Source: Mikania micrantha
Lineage: Eukaryota > Streptophyta > Magnoliopsida > Asterales > Asteraceae
Length of the DNA: 64,000 bases
Direction: 5' to 3'
Assembly: GCA_009363875.1 (NCBI GenBank)
Contig: CM018688.1
Coordinates: 61,729,001-61,793,000, forward strand
Under the pieces are notes generated by a model. The model searched no databases. It was given only the letters and a program-made list of their open reading frames with translations, and was not told the origin of the DNA. The position numbers and the translations under genes were made by a program. This document shows positions 45,012-58,170 of this stretch, in pieces; the first letter of the stretch is position 1, and each line of letters starts with the position of its first letter.

Positions 45012-46473
45012 TAAAGGTCTTAAGCTAATGTCCTGCACTAAAACCACACAAGTACCTTAGGAAGAAGTGTATAGCATTCTTAGCTCACATTGTGGAGAAG
45101 AAAGAGAAAGGGAAGAACATTGAAGACGTTCCTGTAATCAGAGATTTTCCTGAAGTATTTCTACATGATTTACCGGGTCTTCCATCAGAACGTCAGGTAG
45201 AGTTTCGAATTGACTTAATACCTGGCGCGAATCCTGTCGCCAAAGCTCCGTACAGACTGGCGCCTTCGGAGTTACAAGAATTGGCGAGCCAACTGCAAGA
45301 ACTGACTAATAAGGATTTATTAGCCCGAGTCATTCGCCATGGGGTGCACCGGTCCTGTTTGTTAAGAAGAAGGATGGGTCATTCCGAATGTGCATCGACA
45401 ACCGCGAATTAAACAAACTCACAATTAAGAATCAATATCCACTGCCGCGCATCGATGATCTCTTCGATCAGCTTCAATGCTCGGCATAGTTTTCAAAGAT
45501 CGATCTTAGGTCTGGGTATCATTAGCTTCGCGTACATGATGATGATTTTCCCAAGACGGCTTTCAGAACAAGATATGGCCATTATGAATTCCTGGTAATG
45601 CCTTTCGGCCTTACCAATGCACCAGCGGTTTTCATGGATCTCATGAACCGTGTTTGCAGGCCATACTTGGATAAGTTTGTGATTGTATTCATTGATGATA
45701 TTATGATATACTCAAAGAGCAAAGAAGAACACGAGCAACATCTTAAGTTGATCTAAGAGATTCTAAGAAAAGAACGACTGTACGCCAAATTTTCTAAGTG
45801 TGAATTCTGGCTTAAAGAAGTTCAATTCTTGGGACACATAGTCAATGAAAAAGGTGTTCATGTGGATCCTGCGAAGATTGATGCGGTGAAGAATTGGAGT
45901 ACACCGACGACACCGACGGAGATTCGATCGTTCCTCGGACTTGCCGGTTACTATCGGCGGTTCATCTCGAATTTCTCCAGGATTGCTGTCCCTCTCACTT
46001 CCTTAACTCAGAAGAATAAACCTTATGAGTGGAGACCAAGGCAGGAAGAAGCGTTTCAGACTTTGAAGCAGAAACTTTGTGATGCTCCTGTCTTGACACT
46101 GCCTGATGGAAATGATGATTTTGTGGTGTACTGTGATGCATCCAACCTAGGTCTCGATTGTGTCCTCATGCAGCGGGGAAAGGTTATGGCCTATGCATCA
46201 AGACAATTGAAAATTCACGAGAAGAACTACACCACACACGACTTGGAACTTGGTGCAGTCGTGTTTGCTTTGAAGATATGGAGACACTATCTTTATGGCA
46301 CGAAGTGTGTAGTCTTTACTGATCATAAAAGTTTGCAGCACATTCTCAATCAGAAAGAGCTTAATATGAGACAACGGAGATGGGTTGAACTATTGAACGA
46401 TTATGACTGTGAAATTCGCTACCATCCTGGTAAAGCGAATGTAGTAGCAGATGCGCTTAGTCGCAAAAGTTAA
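45012..46473 (+). pseudogene. Element B reverse transcriptase and RNase H, broken
   Basis: RT pieces: PGLPSERQVEFRIDL, then a frameshift near 45320; IDDLFDQLQ and FIDDIMIYS are readable with stops between (45489 TAG for Trp, about 45524 TAG for Gln, about 45754 TAA). RNase H is open from 45829: GYYRRFISNFS, VVYCDASNLG, ADALSRKS, then TAA where element A has CAA. Confidence 0.9.
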
Positions 46474-47947
46474 GTTCAGATCCATAGCGTCCGAGTGCAC
46501 ACTAATCTCCATAATGATGTTCTTACAGCCCAACAACACTCATTGACTAAAGATAACTTGAAAAATGAGATGTCTTGCGGGGCTGAAATATTATTGGAAA
46601 CCAAGGATGATGGTTTGAGGTATTACTTGAATCTGTTGTGGATACCGAACCGGGATGATCATAGGATGATGATTTTGGATGAAGCTCACAAGACTCGTTA
46701 CTCAATCCATCCAGGTGCTAACAAGATGTACCAAGACCTTCGGGCCTTGTATTGGTGGCCTGGAATGAAGAAGAATATTGCTGAATATGTGTCCAAGTGC
46801 CTTAACTGTGCCAAAGTCAAGGCAGAACACCAGCGTCCTTCGGGATTGTTATTACAACCAGAAATACCCATGTGGAAGTGGGAGAATATCTCCATGGATT
46901 TTATTACCAAACTCCCACGAACCGCAAGCGGTAAGGATAGTATTTGGGTGATAGTTGATAGATTGACCAAGTCGGCTCATTTCTTACCAATACGCGAGAC
47001 GTACCCTGTGCGGAAATTATCTCGTATCTATGTTGATAGATCGTTACCTGACATGGTATTCCCTTAAGCATAATATCGAATCATGATGCTCGTTTCACGG
47101 CACGATTTTGGGAATCACTCCATGAAGCTTTTGGAACAAGATTGGATCTCAGCACCGCTTATCATCTCAAACGGATGGACAGACGGAGCGGACGATCCAG
47201 AAACTTGAAGATATGCTGAGAGCTTGTGTCATCGATTTCGGTGGCAATTGGGATAGTCATATACCACTAGTTGAGTTCTCGTATAACAACAGTTATCACG
47301 CGAGCATTGGTATGGCGCCGTTTGAAGCTCTGTATGGCAGAAAATGTCGGTCACCTATTTGTTGGACCGAGGTCGGCGAATCGTAGATCACTGGTCCCAA
47401 GATTATTCAGGAGACGACTGAGAAGATCCGCCAGATCCGTAACCATCTGTTAGCTGCACGCAGTCAACAGAAGAGTTATGCGGACAAACTAAGGAAACCT
47501 TTGGAGTTTGAAGTTGATGATATGGTATTACTTAAAGTATCGCCCTGGAAAGGAGTGGTACGATTCGGGAAGAAGGGTAAACTTGCTCCACGTTATGTTG
47601 GCCCTTTTAAGATTCTTGAACGGATCGGGAAGGTTGCCTACAAGTTGGAACTTCCTTCTGAATTTAGCAATGTACACCCAACGTTTCACGTGTCCAATTT
47701 AAGAAAGTGCTTAGCTGATCAGGATCTTCAGGTACCACTCGATGACATTTGCGTCGATGATACCATGCATTTTGTTGAAAAACCAGTTGAAATAATGGAT
47801 CGTGAGGTTAAGAAGCTCAAACGCAGTAGAATTCCAATTGTCAAAGTACATTGGGAGTCGAAGCGTGGTCCGGAATTCACCTGGGAACGGGAAGATCAGA
47901 TGAAGCTTAAGTACCCACATTTATTCACTACAGTTACTCCAAGTTGA
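46474..47947 (+). pseudogene. Element B integrase and chromodomain-like tail, broken
   Basis: Integrase 46495-47067 keeps the zinc-binding and first catalytic parts (SMDFITKLP). Indels near 47035 and 47165 shift the frame, and TAG replaces a Gln codon near 47385. The C-terminal frame 47501-47947 is open and has the full tail: PVEIMDREVKKLKRS, WESKRGPEFTWERED, KYPHLF, then stop. This shows what element A has lost. Confidence 0.9.
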
Positions 47948-47968
47948 ATTTCGGGACGAAATTACCTT

Positions 47969-47981
47969 AACTAGGGGAGAC
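47969..47981 (+). other. Polypurine tract of element B
   Basis: ACTAGGGGAGAC directly before the LTR start TGTAACATC at 47982; the plus-strand primer site for this family, absent in element A. Confidence 0.8.
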
Positions 47982-50900
47982 TGTAACATCACTGTACTTC
48001 AGGTTGTCCGTACACATGTACGATTGTACGGTCACGACCTGATATGATAATATTTAATGATAATGAAATATTGGATGATATTATTATGATTTGGTATGCA
48101 TATTGAGAACATATTGTTATACGCGTAAACCATGGGAAGTTTAGTTGTAACCCAAGTAAACAGAACCAGAGAGTTTACTGCAGTTAAATTCACAGATCAT
48201 GAATTTTGTTTGGAATGAAAAAGAATTAGGAGTTAGTTGTTGTTGGTTGCTAAACATAGTCAAGGACAAATGGTCATGGTTTATCGAAATAGCGGTGGGA
48301 CGGTGGCTGGGGCGGTTGCGACCGACCCCTACATATGCCCTATACATATGCATATTTCGGTCTATCATGGATGTATCAGTGATATGGTTTAGTGGGTTTT
48401 GGATTGGGAAATCATAATATTCAATATAATAAAATAATGGAAGTATTATTGGAATTGATTACGCGATGGTGAGGTTACGAACATAATTTAAACACGAACA
48501 TTGATTCAGAAATATTAACTCAATAATGTATTCGTGTGGGTGACGATTCACACGAATATAATTATTAGGAATAATATTCTGAAACGATATTCCATAAATC
48601 GTAAATCGAATCGATATATGATACGAGCATCGGATTCGGAAAGGTGACGATCTTTACGAATACGAACGTGAGTAACGCGTTTCGACGAGATAACAAAATA
48701 ATAATTTACAATATTAAATTAATAAATGAAACCCAAAAAAATATTTATTAGGAATCACAGCCTAAAACAAATCCGGACAAGTTGTTTAATATAAATAATT
48801 AGGTTACCGAAAGGAAACGAAAGTGTTTTATTCAAACGATTCTGCTTAAAAATCATCTTAGTTAAAACGAACTTTATTTATTTAAATGTGTTATGTTTTA
48901 AAAGTATTCTACGATGAAAACCGAGCATTTTTATAATATTATGACACGTATTAAACGAAATCGAACACGCGGGGATTATCGGGACATTTAAGATGGGAGT
49001 CACCACTTTTCCTCCACATTTTCATCTTCTTACTCTCTCTAGAAAGGAAATCCCGTAACCCTACTCTCTCTCTAACTTCTCTCTAAGATAACTCCTCCAT
49101 TTCTCATCTGTTTCGCGAGATCTTGGCGCTTACACGACCGCACGATCGAGGGGAACAAGAAGATATAAAGAAACCTACCAGTTGCGCCCGATCTGAAGGT
49201 AAGTCGAGTGATTTTCTTTTTGTTTTGATTCTTTGAATAATCGGTTGGGATAGGGAGCTTGTAAACACATGTTATTGTTTTAAAACCCTTAACCGAGGTC
49301 ATAAGGAGGTGGCGGATGGTGGGTTCGGACCGGCAACTTATCTAAAAGCCATTGGGGAAGATGATGAACAGGGTAGACTCCTGTGGATGCAGGTCGGTGA
49401 ACCCTTGGGAGGGCCGAACCTCCTCCCAGCTTAACCAACTGAACCACGAACCTATAGGGTGAGGCGAACCCAGATCCAGGGAAGCCGAACCTATTCTTCC
49501 ATGAAAACCCTAGGTGACCAGCCGAACCTTGCATGATCTAAAATCTTAGGGGGGCAAACCAACAGGGACGAACTTGCCTTTGGACGAACCTTCCTGAACC
49601 AGGCAAATCTCTGACAATAGGGAACGAACCTGTGACAGTCACTAGCTCACGAACCTGGAAAATCTTGGCCGAACCCTCACGAGAAGTGAACCCTCTCTAT
49701 TCAACTCAACCGAACCTTTACTACCATGGGCGAACCTCTCTTGTGTGACCGAACCCCAAAGGTTTGCTGGATCTAATACCCTAGCCGAACTATAGGCAAC
49801 CTAAACCATCCTTATGGCAGCGAACCTAAGGGGTGGTGTAGCCTAGAGTAGCCGAATCTAAGGTTAAGGGCTTGATCAAGGGGAGTTAAGTCTTAAACAA
49901 TCTACTTAAATACTAAGGGTGAATAAAAGAAAAAGGAAATGGGGATAAACATGCATGCATGAAAAGTAAGGGTTGCCACCTTCTTTCTAAATAATGTGAA
50001 CTTTGATTATGAAATTTTACATAAGATAAACCGGTTATATTAAGGACTAAGATATGTTCTCTTAAACCTTGAGTTGGATTCTACTAATTTAAAACTTATG
50101 GTGGTTAATTTGAATTTAACATGCATCCGTGTGTATATAGGTGTGAGTAGGGTGAGGGCTATCACCTTAGAGTACACTTAACTAAAAAATACACACGAGT
50201 TACCACAAACAATTATAATCATTGTATAATTGAAACTAATGAGTCTACATTTTATTTTGATGATAACGATTTCAGTAATAACAAGTATCCCTTTAACTTA
50301 GATAAAATAAAATAAGTTAAGGAAGTACTTATAAGTTCAAAATAAACGTATGTGGGTACCCAATGGCAATAAAACGCGCATACTTATTAACATGAAACAC
50401 ACGGTAATTACAGGTTGATTGAGTTGATTTGTATATTCGAGCGCGCATTTTACAAACACATTGATTCTGAGGATTCAGGTGAGTTCTCATAACCTCCTTT
50501 TAAACTATTTTGTTTTAAACTCGGAGGTGAAACATGTATACCAATTTTAAATACTATTTTGATAGCACATGGGAGATACCTATTTATCATTATGATATTC
50601 ATATTATGGAATTATCATTGTTTATAAATTATCATATTCCATGAGTTCTTGCTAATGGCTTCGGTCATTCTCAACGATTGCATGTATTGTCACTATTCCA
50701 TGAGTTGTAGTTGATGACTTCTGTCATTCGCAACGACTGCATGTATTGTCACTATTCCGTGGATCGTGGTGGTTGACTTCGGTCATCCGCAATGATTTCA
50801 TGTATTGTCACGTGGTTTGTTACCACTCCGTGAATCATTGTTTTTAACTTCGGTTAATTACATTGATTTCATGTATAGTCACTTATACTGTTTGAGAATA

Positions 50901-51441
50901 TTGATGTTTGAGATTGGTTGAATGATTATGTGGATGATTATCTATGATTATCTATGATTATATGAGATATGTGATAATGTGTTTGTGTTCTGTATGTTTG
51001 GGTTATGTGATGGACTATCTCGCAGGTACTCATGTGGATTTTCTCAAGAAACTCTAAACTTTTATAATCATTTTGTAAAACCGTTTTAAATATAATATGA
51101 TTTCTCACCAACTACTTTGTAGTTGACGCTTGATTTTTACATGTTTCTGGAAACGAAGACAAGTAGGTAGAGCAGGATAGCTCTACACTCTTTTGGGACA
51201 TCATCATGTAGGATCTTGAACTTAGTTAAATAACTGAAATTCTGGCGATTAGAATTTAGTTAGATAGCTAAATCTCTTTTATATTTGATGTAACTAATTC
51301 ATGATGAACATGATTTTTGTGTAATTAATTTGGTTGATTAAATGATATGTGATGATTTAAATTAGATGCCCACAAGCTTATGAACAATCTACACATCCCT
51401 CGTGGCATCCCGACGTTTTCGCCATCGGTCGGGGTGTTACA
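47982..51441 (+). repeat. Element B 3' LTR
   Basis: 3460 bp, TGTAACATC ... GGTGTTACA. Contains module B2 (48258), donor-like GAAG|GTAAGT (49199), CGAACC run (about 49400-49860), cassette with CAG acceptor and CAG|GTGAGT donor (50414-50478), and loose repeats at 50640-50880. Confidence 0.93.
48258..48378 (+). other. Structured LTR module, copy B2
   Basis: Central hairpin 48309-48329: GGGGC-GGT-TGCG-ACC-GA-CCCC. The stem has GGT/ACC where other copies have AGT/ACT, a compensated change. TACATATGCCCTATACATA follows. Confidence 0.72.
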
Positions 51442-51446
51442 AACAA

Positions 51447-51570
51447 GTAAGCCCTTTAACGAATGATTTGCGTTATTAGTGTCTATATGTCATTAGGCAT
51501 GCATAAACATATACTTAGAGACAAACAAATCAAGTAAGTGAGGAAATTTCATTAATCATAAGTAAGTACA
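51447..51570 (-). other. Copia 3' untranslated region, right part
   Basis: Minus strand, between the RNase H stop (51571) and the element B insertion. The first 36 bases at the insertion edge recur at 42883-42919. Confidence 0.7.
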
Positions 51571-52134
51571 TTATGCAATAAGGTCTTTACATAAGCCCAT
51601 CTTCGAAACATGTTCTTCGAATACCTTAGGAGGGAGACCTTTAGTCATTGGATCCGCAAACATAACTTTAGTACTTATATACTCAATATAAAGATTATTT
51701 TCCACAACTTGCTCGTGAACGAACAAATACTTTGTGTCAAGATATAAACCAGCACCAGTCGAACGGTTACTATTCGAGAAGTTAACGGCAGTTGAGTTAT
51801 CACAGTAAAGCTTCAAGGATCTAGAGATAGAGTTAACGATTTTGAGTCCAACAATAAGGTTTCTCAACAACATTCCATGACAGGTTGCATTGTACACTGC
51901 AACATATTCAGCCATCATAGTTGAGGTTGTTCTCAGCTGCTGCTTATGACTCTTCCATGAGATCAGACCGCCTACTAACATAAAGATATACCCCAAAGTG
52001 GATTTCTTTTCATCTTTGCATTTAGGAAAGTCAGAATCAGAGTAACCAACCACTTCCAAATTTTCACTTATTCTATAAGTCAGCTTGAAGTCTTTTGTCC
52101 CTTGAAGATATCGAAGTACTTTCTTAGCTGTTTT
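51571..52134 (-). pseudogene. Copia RNase H
   Basis: Minus strand: EVVGYSDSDFPKCKDEKKST (first catalytic Asp region), GGLISWKSHKQ, EYVA, LYCDNSTAVNFSN, LYLDTKYLFV, GLPPKVF. A stop near 52134 separates it from RT. Closest relative in this window is the fragment at 1100-1555. Confidence 0.93.
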
Positions 52135-53088
52135 CTAGTGATCAAGGCCAGGATTAGTTTGATAACGGCCGAGCATTCTAGCAATGTAAGCTATATCAGG
52201 ACGAGTATAGACTTGAGCATATATAAGGCTCCCAACTACTGATGAATAAGGTATCATTCTCATTTGCGCCTTTTCAGCCTCAGTCTTCGGACATTGAAAG
52301 GAACCAAAAACATCTCCTTTAACTACTGAAGCTACAGAGGGAGAGCAGTTGTGCATGTTGTAGCGTGATAAGACCCGTTCAATGTAAGCCTTCTGAGATA
52401 AACCCAAAAGTCCATTGACCCTATCTCGTTTTACTTCGATGCCAATAACGTAAGAGGCCTCTCCGAGATCCTTCATGTAGAATTTATGCAAAAGTAATCG
52501 CTTCGTCTCTTGCAACATATCTAAGCTATTACTTGCCAAAAGAATGTCATCAACATAAAGGACAAGTATAGTAAAGTTGCTTCCACTCATCTTGAGGTAG
52601 GTGCGTTGATCCACTTGATTCTTTAGGAAACCATGCTTCTTCATCACTTCATCAAACTTTAGATACCATTGTCGGCAGGCTTGTTTCAACCCGTATATGG
52701 ATTTCTTTAGCTTGCAGACTAAATGCTCTTGACCTATAGGCATGAAGCCCTCAGGCTGTTTCATGAACACGTCTTCATAGAAGTAACCGTTTAGGAAAGC
52801 AGTTTTGACGTCCATCTGATGCAGCTCTAAATCAAAATGAGCAACAAGGGCCATCACAATCCTTAAGGAATCCTTTCGAGAGGTAGGAGAAAAGGTCTCT
52901 AGATAGTAAATTCCCTCTTTCTGAGTGAAACCTTTCGCAACCAATCTTGCTTTGAAGCGTTCAATGTTCCCATTTGGATCCAGTTTTGTTTTGAACACCC
53001 ATTTACATCCTACGGGTTTTACTCCGTTGGGTAGTTCTACCAAATCCCAAACATCGTTTTTCTTTATGGAATCAAGCTCATCATTCAT
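52135..53088 (-). pseudogene. Copia reverse transcriptase
   Basis: Minus strand, 317 codons open. Motifs in order: WDLVELPNGVKPVGCKWVFK, RLVAKGFTQKEG, HQMDVKTAFLNG, YGLKQACRQWY and the active site LYVDDILLAS. Complete RT domain of Ty1/copia type. It is in frame with the next segment upstream except for a stop near 53090. Confidence 0.94.
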
Positions 53089-53097
53089 AGCTTTCTT

Positions 53098-54355
53098 TCA
53101 TTCAAAATACTGATCACTAGTAATGGCTTCATGATAAGAGGTAGGATCAGTAAACTTTTTGGCATCCATTTCAGCTTCAGTCAGGTAGGTTACATAATCA
53201 TCAAAGTTATTAGGCACTTTAGGCCTAGATGACCTCCTGAGTTGAATAGTGGGTTCAATATTGCTGGTATTGTTTTGATGTTGATCAGTTGAGGTGCCTT
53301 CATTCCCGATAACATTTGGATTCGTAGTAAGTCCTGATTGTGTCGGAGTTGGTGCAGTGAAGTTTGGAGTAGCATGGTGTACAAGAGGAGTAATCGGAGG
53401 TAAGTTAGAATCCTCAAGGAAATGAGCATGCTTTGTTTCTACAATTCGAGTGACATGGGCAGGACAACAAAATCTATAACCCTTTGAGTGATCGGGATAC
53501 CCGATGAAGTAACATGTAACAGTTTTCATGTCAAGCTTCTTTAAGAAAGGAATATAGAGTTCAGCTTTGGCAAGACAACCCATACTTTCATATATCTGAG
53601 ACTCAGTTTCCTTCCTGTCCAAAGTTCATAAGGAGTTTTAGGGACATATTTCGAAGGAACTCTATCGAGTATATGAACTGCTGTCTTTAAGGCCTCGGTC
53701 CAGCGGAATGAGGGTAAATCTGAGTTGGCTAACATACTGCGAACCATGTTCATTAGGGTTCTATTTCTCCTTTCAGCAACACAATTTTTGGAGGAGTACT
53801 AGGCATGGTGTACTGTTTCACGATCCCCTGGCCTTTACAAAACTCATAAAATGGACCAGGAGCTTGACCCACATCAGTATGTCTACCATAATATTCACCT
53901 CCTCTATCTGATCTCACAACTTTTATTTTAAGATTTAGTTGATTTTCAACTTCAGTTTTATAATCTTTAAAAGTTGTAAGTGATTCAGATTTATCCTTGA
54001 TTAGATACGGGCACGTGTAACGAGAATAATCATCAATGAAAGTGATAAATGAAGTATGCCCAGTTATTCTAGCAACGGTGTAAGGGCCAATAATATCAGT
54101 GTGAATAATTTCTAATAAATTAGAACTCCTAGTGGCACATTTCTTAGTGTTTGTTGTCATTTTTCCTTTTAGGCATTTGACACATGTTCCAAAATCAGTG
54201 AAATCAAGAGAAAGTAACTTTTCATCCTTCACATGTCGAGATAAGCGATCCCGTGAGATGTGGCCTAAACGTTGATGCCACAACATGGATGAAGTCTCTA
54301 AGTCTCTTTTTCTTTTAGTCTTTGTTGAGTTCTCATTAATGTTATATGATAACAA
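53098..54355 (-). pseudogene. Copia integrase and linker, broken
   Basis: Minus strand. Segment 53753-54355: zinc-binding WHQRLGHIS and CVKCLKGK, then catalytic HTDIIGPY and VRSDRGGEYYG. A frameshift near 53790 moves the part containing the last catalytic Glu into another frame; 53541-53753 (MVRSMLANSDLP, ILDRVPSKYV, PYELWTGRK) and 53098-53622 (YFIGYPDHSKGY, LRRSSRPKVP) complete the domain. Non-functional. Confidence 0.92.
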
Positions 54356-54482
54356 AGACCTAGAGAAACCATCTAGTTCTAAGTTATAGAGACCACCATC
54401 CAGAAGACCAGTACCAAATACTTGAGAATTAGAACTAATAGTAAGTCTGCCATTACCATGAGAATATAAAAACCATCCATAT

Positions 54483-55566
54483 CTAACTTTGGTCCTGATA
54501 CAAGATTCCTAGATATTTCAGGAATATATAAGGTATCATAAAGTTAACACATAGATCAGTTTTCATTATTAATTCTAAGGTTCCCACGGCAACAACAGAT
54601 AGTTCTTTTCCATCCCCAAGCTTAAGTGTTCTTTGGTTACTTTCCAGCCTCCGGATTGTAAGGAATCCCTGAGTAGAATTGGTCACATGAACCATAGAAC
54701 AAGATTCAAACCACCATGTGTTCGTTTGAACATTTAAATTAATGAACTCAATTATCATATTAAGATGATTACCTCTCTTAGCCAACAATTCCTTGAAATC
54801 AAGGCAGTCTTTCTACTTATGTCCTTCCTTTTGGCAGAACTTGTAGTAGGGCTTGCCATTGGAATTGTTAGAGCTGGAAGAAGGACCTGCATTGGACTTA
54901 GGGATTTTAGAAGCATCCTTGTGAAAGTTGTTCTTCCTTTTCTTAGAACTGGCAGCCATCATGTAAACAACATCAGGTTTCTCGAAATTCTAACGCTCTT
55001 CCTCTTGTACGCACATGACAATCAACTCGTTCATCATCCACTTCTCTTTCTGAGTGTTGTAGTTGATCTTGAAAGCCTCGTAAGATGAAGGAAGAGAAGT
55101 CATAATGAAGTGGACTAAGAAGCCATCATTGATCTCCATGTCTAATCCCTTAAGTTTACGAGCCATGTCGTTCATCATCATGATGTGCTCATGAATGCCA
55201 CTGATTCCGTCATACTTTACGGGCATGCGCCTTGAAGGTTCCTTTGAATTGATCCTCCACAGAAGTAAGGTAAGCCTTCGCATTAGTCAAGTCAGGAATG
55301 GCTCCTCTGATGATTGGGCTGATGGAGTTTTTAATGAACATAAGATCCATCCTATTAGCCTTCTTTCATCTCTCATGCACTAGCTTGGCTTCAGCAGTGC
55401 TCTTGTCAGTGAGGGCAGGGGGTGCGGCTTCAGAAGTGCACTTGTCAGTGAGGGCAGGAGATTCAGGCTCTCTCAGTACATAGTCGAACTCAGTAATCCA
55501 AAAAGCCAGCATCATTTCATCTTTCCAAGCAGAGTAGTTCGCGTTAGTAAGGGTTTCAATTACCAT
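54483..55566 (-). pseudogene. Copia gag and protease, broken
   Basis: Minus strand. Gag starts at 55566 (MVIETLTNANYSAWKDEMM), continues in 54990-55283 (MNDMARKLKGLDMEI, FIMTSLPSSYEAFK). Around 54800-54850 a zinc knuckle, FCQKEGHK-stop-KDC, has lost a residue to TAG and lacks the usual first Cys. 54483-54788 has WWFESCSMVHVTNS; the catalytic DSG of proteases reads ESC here, so it is inactive. Confidence 0.85.
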
Positions 55567-56002
55567 ATTGGGAGTTGTGAATCAAATTAGATGAGAAAGT
55601 GTAATACACTAAGGCTATAGAAGAACTTAGAGTGATCTATAGGGTAATTTAGATCTAAGGCAAGCAAATATAAGGACCATTATAGTAATGAAGCTGTGAT
55701 AAAAGTCTAATTTAACATCAAATTAATAGACTAAATTAGGTTTTACTTAAACAAGTGGATTTCACTTTGGTTAATAACCATTTGTCCAAGTATTGGGAAC
55801 AATTAATTAGAAAATAAAATGTGCATTAGGGATGTAACACATCACCTTTGGGCAGAAGCATTATAAGTATTATGCACATGTTAAGTTTGCAAACATATAT
55901 GTAACGCAATAACCATTAGGATTGAGTTATACAGTTATCGCATTAAGACAGAGTTAAGTTTTGATCATCCCCTATATATATATAATATGAAGAGGATCAA
56001 AT
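55567..56002 (-). other. Copia 5' leader or LTR remnant; boundary unclear
   Basis: AT-rich. No sequence like the copia 3' LTR at 42163 and no TGGTATCAGAGC primer site was found, so the 5' LTR is missing, decayed, or different. TGTTACATCC (minus strand, near 55838) could be an LTR start but has no partner. Confidence 0.35.
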
Positions 56003-56450
56003 GTTAACCCATGTTTATTGCGTTAACCGAATAACTACATCTTATTAATTTGGGGCCTACACTAAAGTAAATCTAAAGGTGTATGTTTTTTCTTTTTTTT
56101 TTAAATTGATGTAGGGCTCACATACATTAATAAAAAAATAAGAAAAAACCTACAACTTTAGATTTACTTTAATGTAGACCCCAAAGTAATCAGATGTAGC
56201 TATTCGGTTAACTCTTTCTTATTGCGTTAACCGAATAGCTACATCTTATTAATTTGGGTCCACATTAAAGTAAATCTAAAGGTTTAAGTTTTTTATTCTT
56301 TTTTAATTAATGTAATTAATGTAGGGTACTTACATTAATAAAAAAAGAAGAAAAAACATAAACATTTAGATCTACTTTCATGTGAGCCCCAAAGTAATAA
56401 GATGTAATTATTCGGTTAACGCAATAAACAAGGGTTAACAAAGGAACCAC

Positions 56451-56452
<2 letters not shown>
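56003..56452. mobile_element. Double fold-back MITE next to (TA)n
   Basis: Two hairpins in tandem (about 56015-56215 and 56220-56430) sharing TTGCGTTAACCGAATA, AGTAAATCTAAAGG and its inverse. Overall ends: GAGGATCAAATGTTAACCC left, and (inverted) GGTTCCTTTGTTAACCC right. The GGATC...TTGTTAACCC theme matches the MITE at 4363-4760. Confidence 0.8.

Positions 56453-56527
<75 letters not shown>
56453..56527. repeat. (TA)n microsatellite
   Basis: About 36 TA units abutting the fold-back element. Confidence 0.96.
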
Positions 56528-56529
<2 letters not shown>

Positions 56530-56924
56530 GTCCATTTATCAAAAAAAATATTAATACGTTCATTTATTGTTATGTTAAATAAGTATTATAACGAGTTGCA
56601 TGCGTACGTCCGTTTACTTATACAATAGTGAATTGTTTTGTGATAATCACATATATATTGTCATTTTTTATAATTTTGGTTATCTATTTTTTGTAATCAT
56701 TTTGTTATATACAATAAAAGTAATGATTAATTATGCAAACAAAAAATCGCGTAACAAAATAAGTCTATATAAAAATGAGAATCATTTTATACAATAAAAA
56801 AATTATGAAACTACAAACTACATATTATCACCAACACCGTTTAGATATGTGTAGCCGACGGGGGTGGGAGAAATTGGATACCAAAATGTGATGCGATAGA
56901 GATCATAGCGTCATCATGACATAT
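56528..56924. other. AT-rich stretch, no gene seen
   Basis: No coding similarity recognised. Confidence 0.5.
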
Positions 56925-57047
56925 TTCTAAATTTTCTTTTTTTTTTGAACGGCAATTTCATTAAAAACACACCAAACGAGCAAGCAAGATGCTAAAACTC
57001 GCAAACGCCAAATGTACAGTGCACCAAAATTACAGAGAAATAAGAAA

Positions 57048-58170
57048 TCAAAATGAAAAGGAATTCCAATCCTCCCAAGAGAGTGACACCCATTCAGCTC
57101 TATTCTTGACCCAGAAATAACTAAGAGATTGCACCTCCCCTAGTAGAGCATGAGACGAACGCCTTTTTCTATTAAAAATAATTTCATTCCTTTCCTTCCA
57201 AATACACCAGATGGCAGTCAAAACGATAGCATGGATGGATTCCCGTTTCAACCCATTCCCATTCACGAACCGATGCACCTCCAATAAGTCTTTTAAAGAA
57301 AAGGCATAGATAGGACCAATTTTGCACCAGGATGATATGCCTTGCCAAAGAAGAGTAGCCACAAGACAGGAGGAGAACAGATGCTCTGCAGACTCGTTAT
57401 TATCACGACAGAAGGCACACCACAGGGGACCACTATGACATCCCCTTGCCGCCAATGCCTCTAAGGTTGGGATTCTACCAAGTTGCGATCTCCAAGCATG
57501 AATGTTTACTTTTAAGGAAACCCACTTACTTCAATGCATGACAAAGTGATCATCAAGAGGACGACCATGTGAACATAATCTTCTGATAGATTTAACAGAA
57601 AAGGAGTAATTTTTATCCCCAGACCATAGCCAACGATCATTACTCCCCTGAACTTTGACATTTTTATTTCATCCATGCAATTATGAAGGTCCTCCAGCTC
57701 CTCAGATGTGACCGGCTCCTGCTTCCTATCCCATTTGAAGGTAACCTGATCCCCAGCCATTCTACCCTACTTCTAATATTGCAACCTTTATGTCGGTCCA
57801 GAGCGTATAATCTTGGGTACCTGATCTTCAGGGGATCATCCCCGATCCAGTTATCCAACCAGAAGGCCAATGAGTTACCATCACCAACTTCGCCCTTTAT
57901 GATCTTATGCAACTGAATGCTTAGTTCCCCCAATGGCAACGCTATTCTTCTGATGTTCCTCCATGTTCCTGTTAAAATAGACTTACACGGGATAAAATCA
58001 GGATCTCTTAATGAGACATGAAGAGCATCGATTACCCTCCTCCATAATCCACTCGGCTCAGTTTTATACCTCCACCACCATTTTGCTAACAAACCCAAGT
58101 TAGCATCTCGAAGGTTTCCCACTCCCAGTCCCCCTTTATTTTTATCAAGAGAAACAAGATACCATTTCAC
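57048..58170 (-). pseudogene. LINE C-terminal region with zinc-binding reverse-transcriptase-associated domain
   Basis: Minus strand pieces 57664-58170 (WYLVSLDKNKGGLGVGNL, WWWRYKTEPSGLWRRVI) and 57048-57455 (LWCAFCRDNNESAEHLFSSC, then IWCIWKERNEIIFN). These are the C-terminal parts typical of plant L1-like ORF2 proteins. A frameshift region lies between them around 57460-57660. Confidence 0.9.

Larger units (their letters stand above)
42353..51441 (+). mobile_element. Gypsy element B, relative of A, rearranged left end
   Basis: Inserted in the copia 3' region with TSD AACAA at 42348-42352 and 51442-51446. Right LTR is 47982-51441 (3460 bp). On the left there is no full LTR: instead an inverted LTR 3' end (42353-42621), a forward LTR 3' end (42622-42882), a 36-bp copy of the right flank (42883-42919), and then the internal leader from its middle. 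No PBS remains. The coding region is open only in pieces. A dead element. Confidence 0.9.

Noticed and set aside
54765..55383. Plus-strand open frames of 107 and 62 codons
   Set aside because: Opposite strand of copia gag, no independent support.
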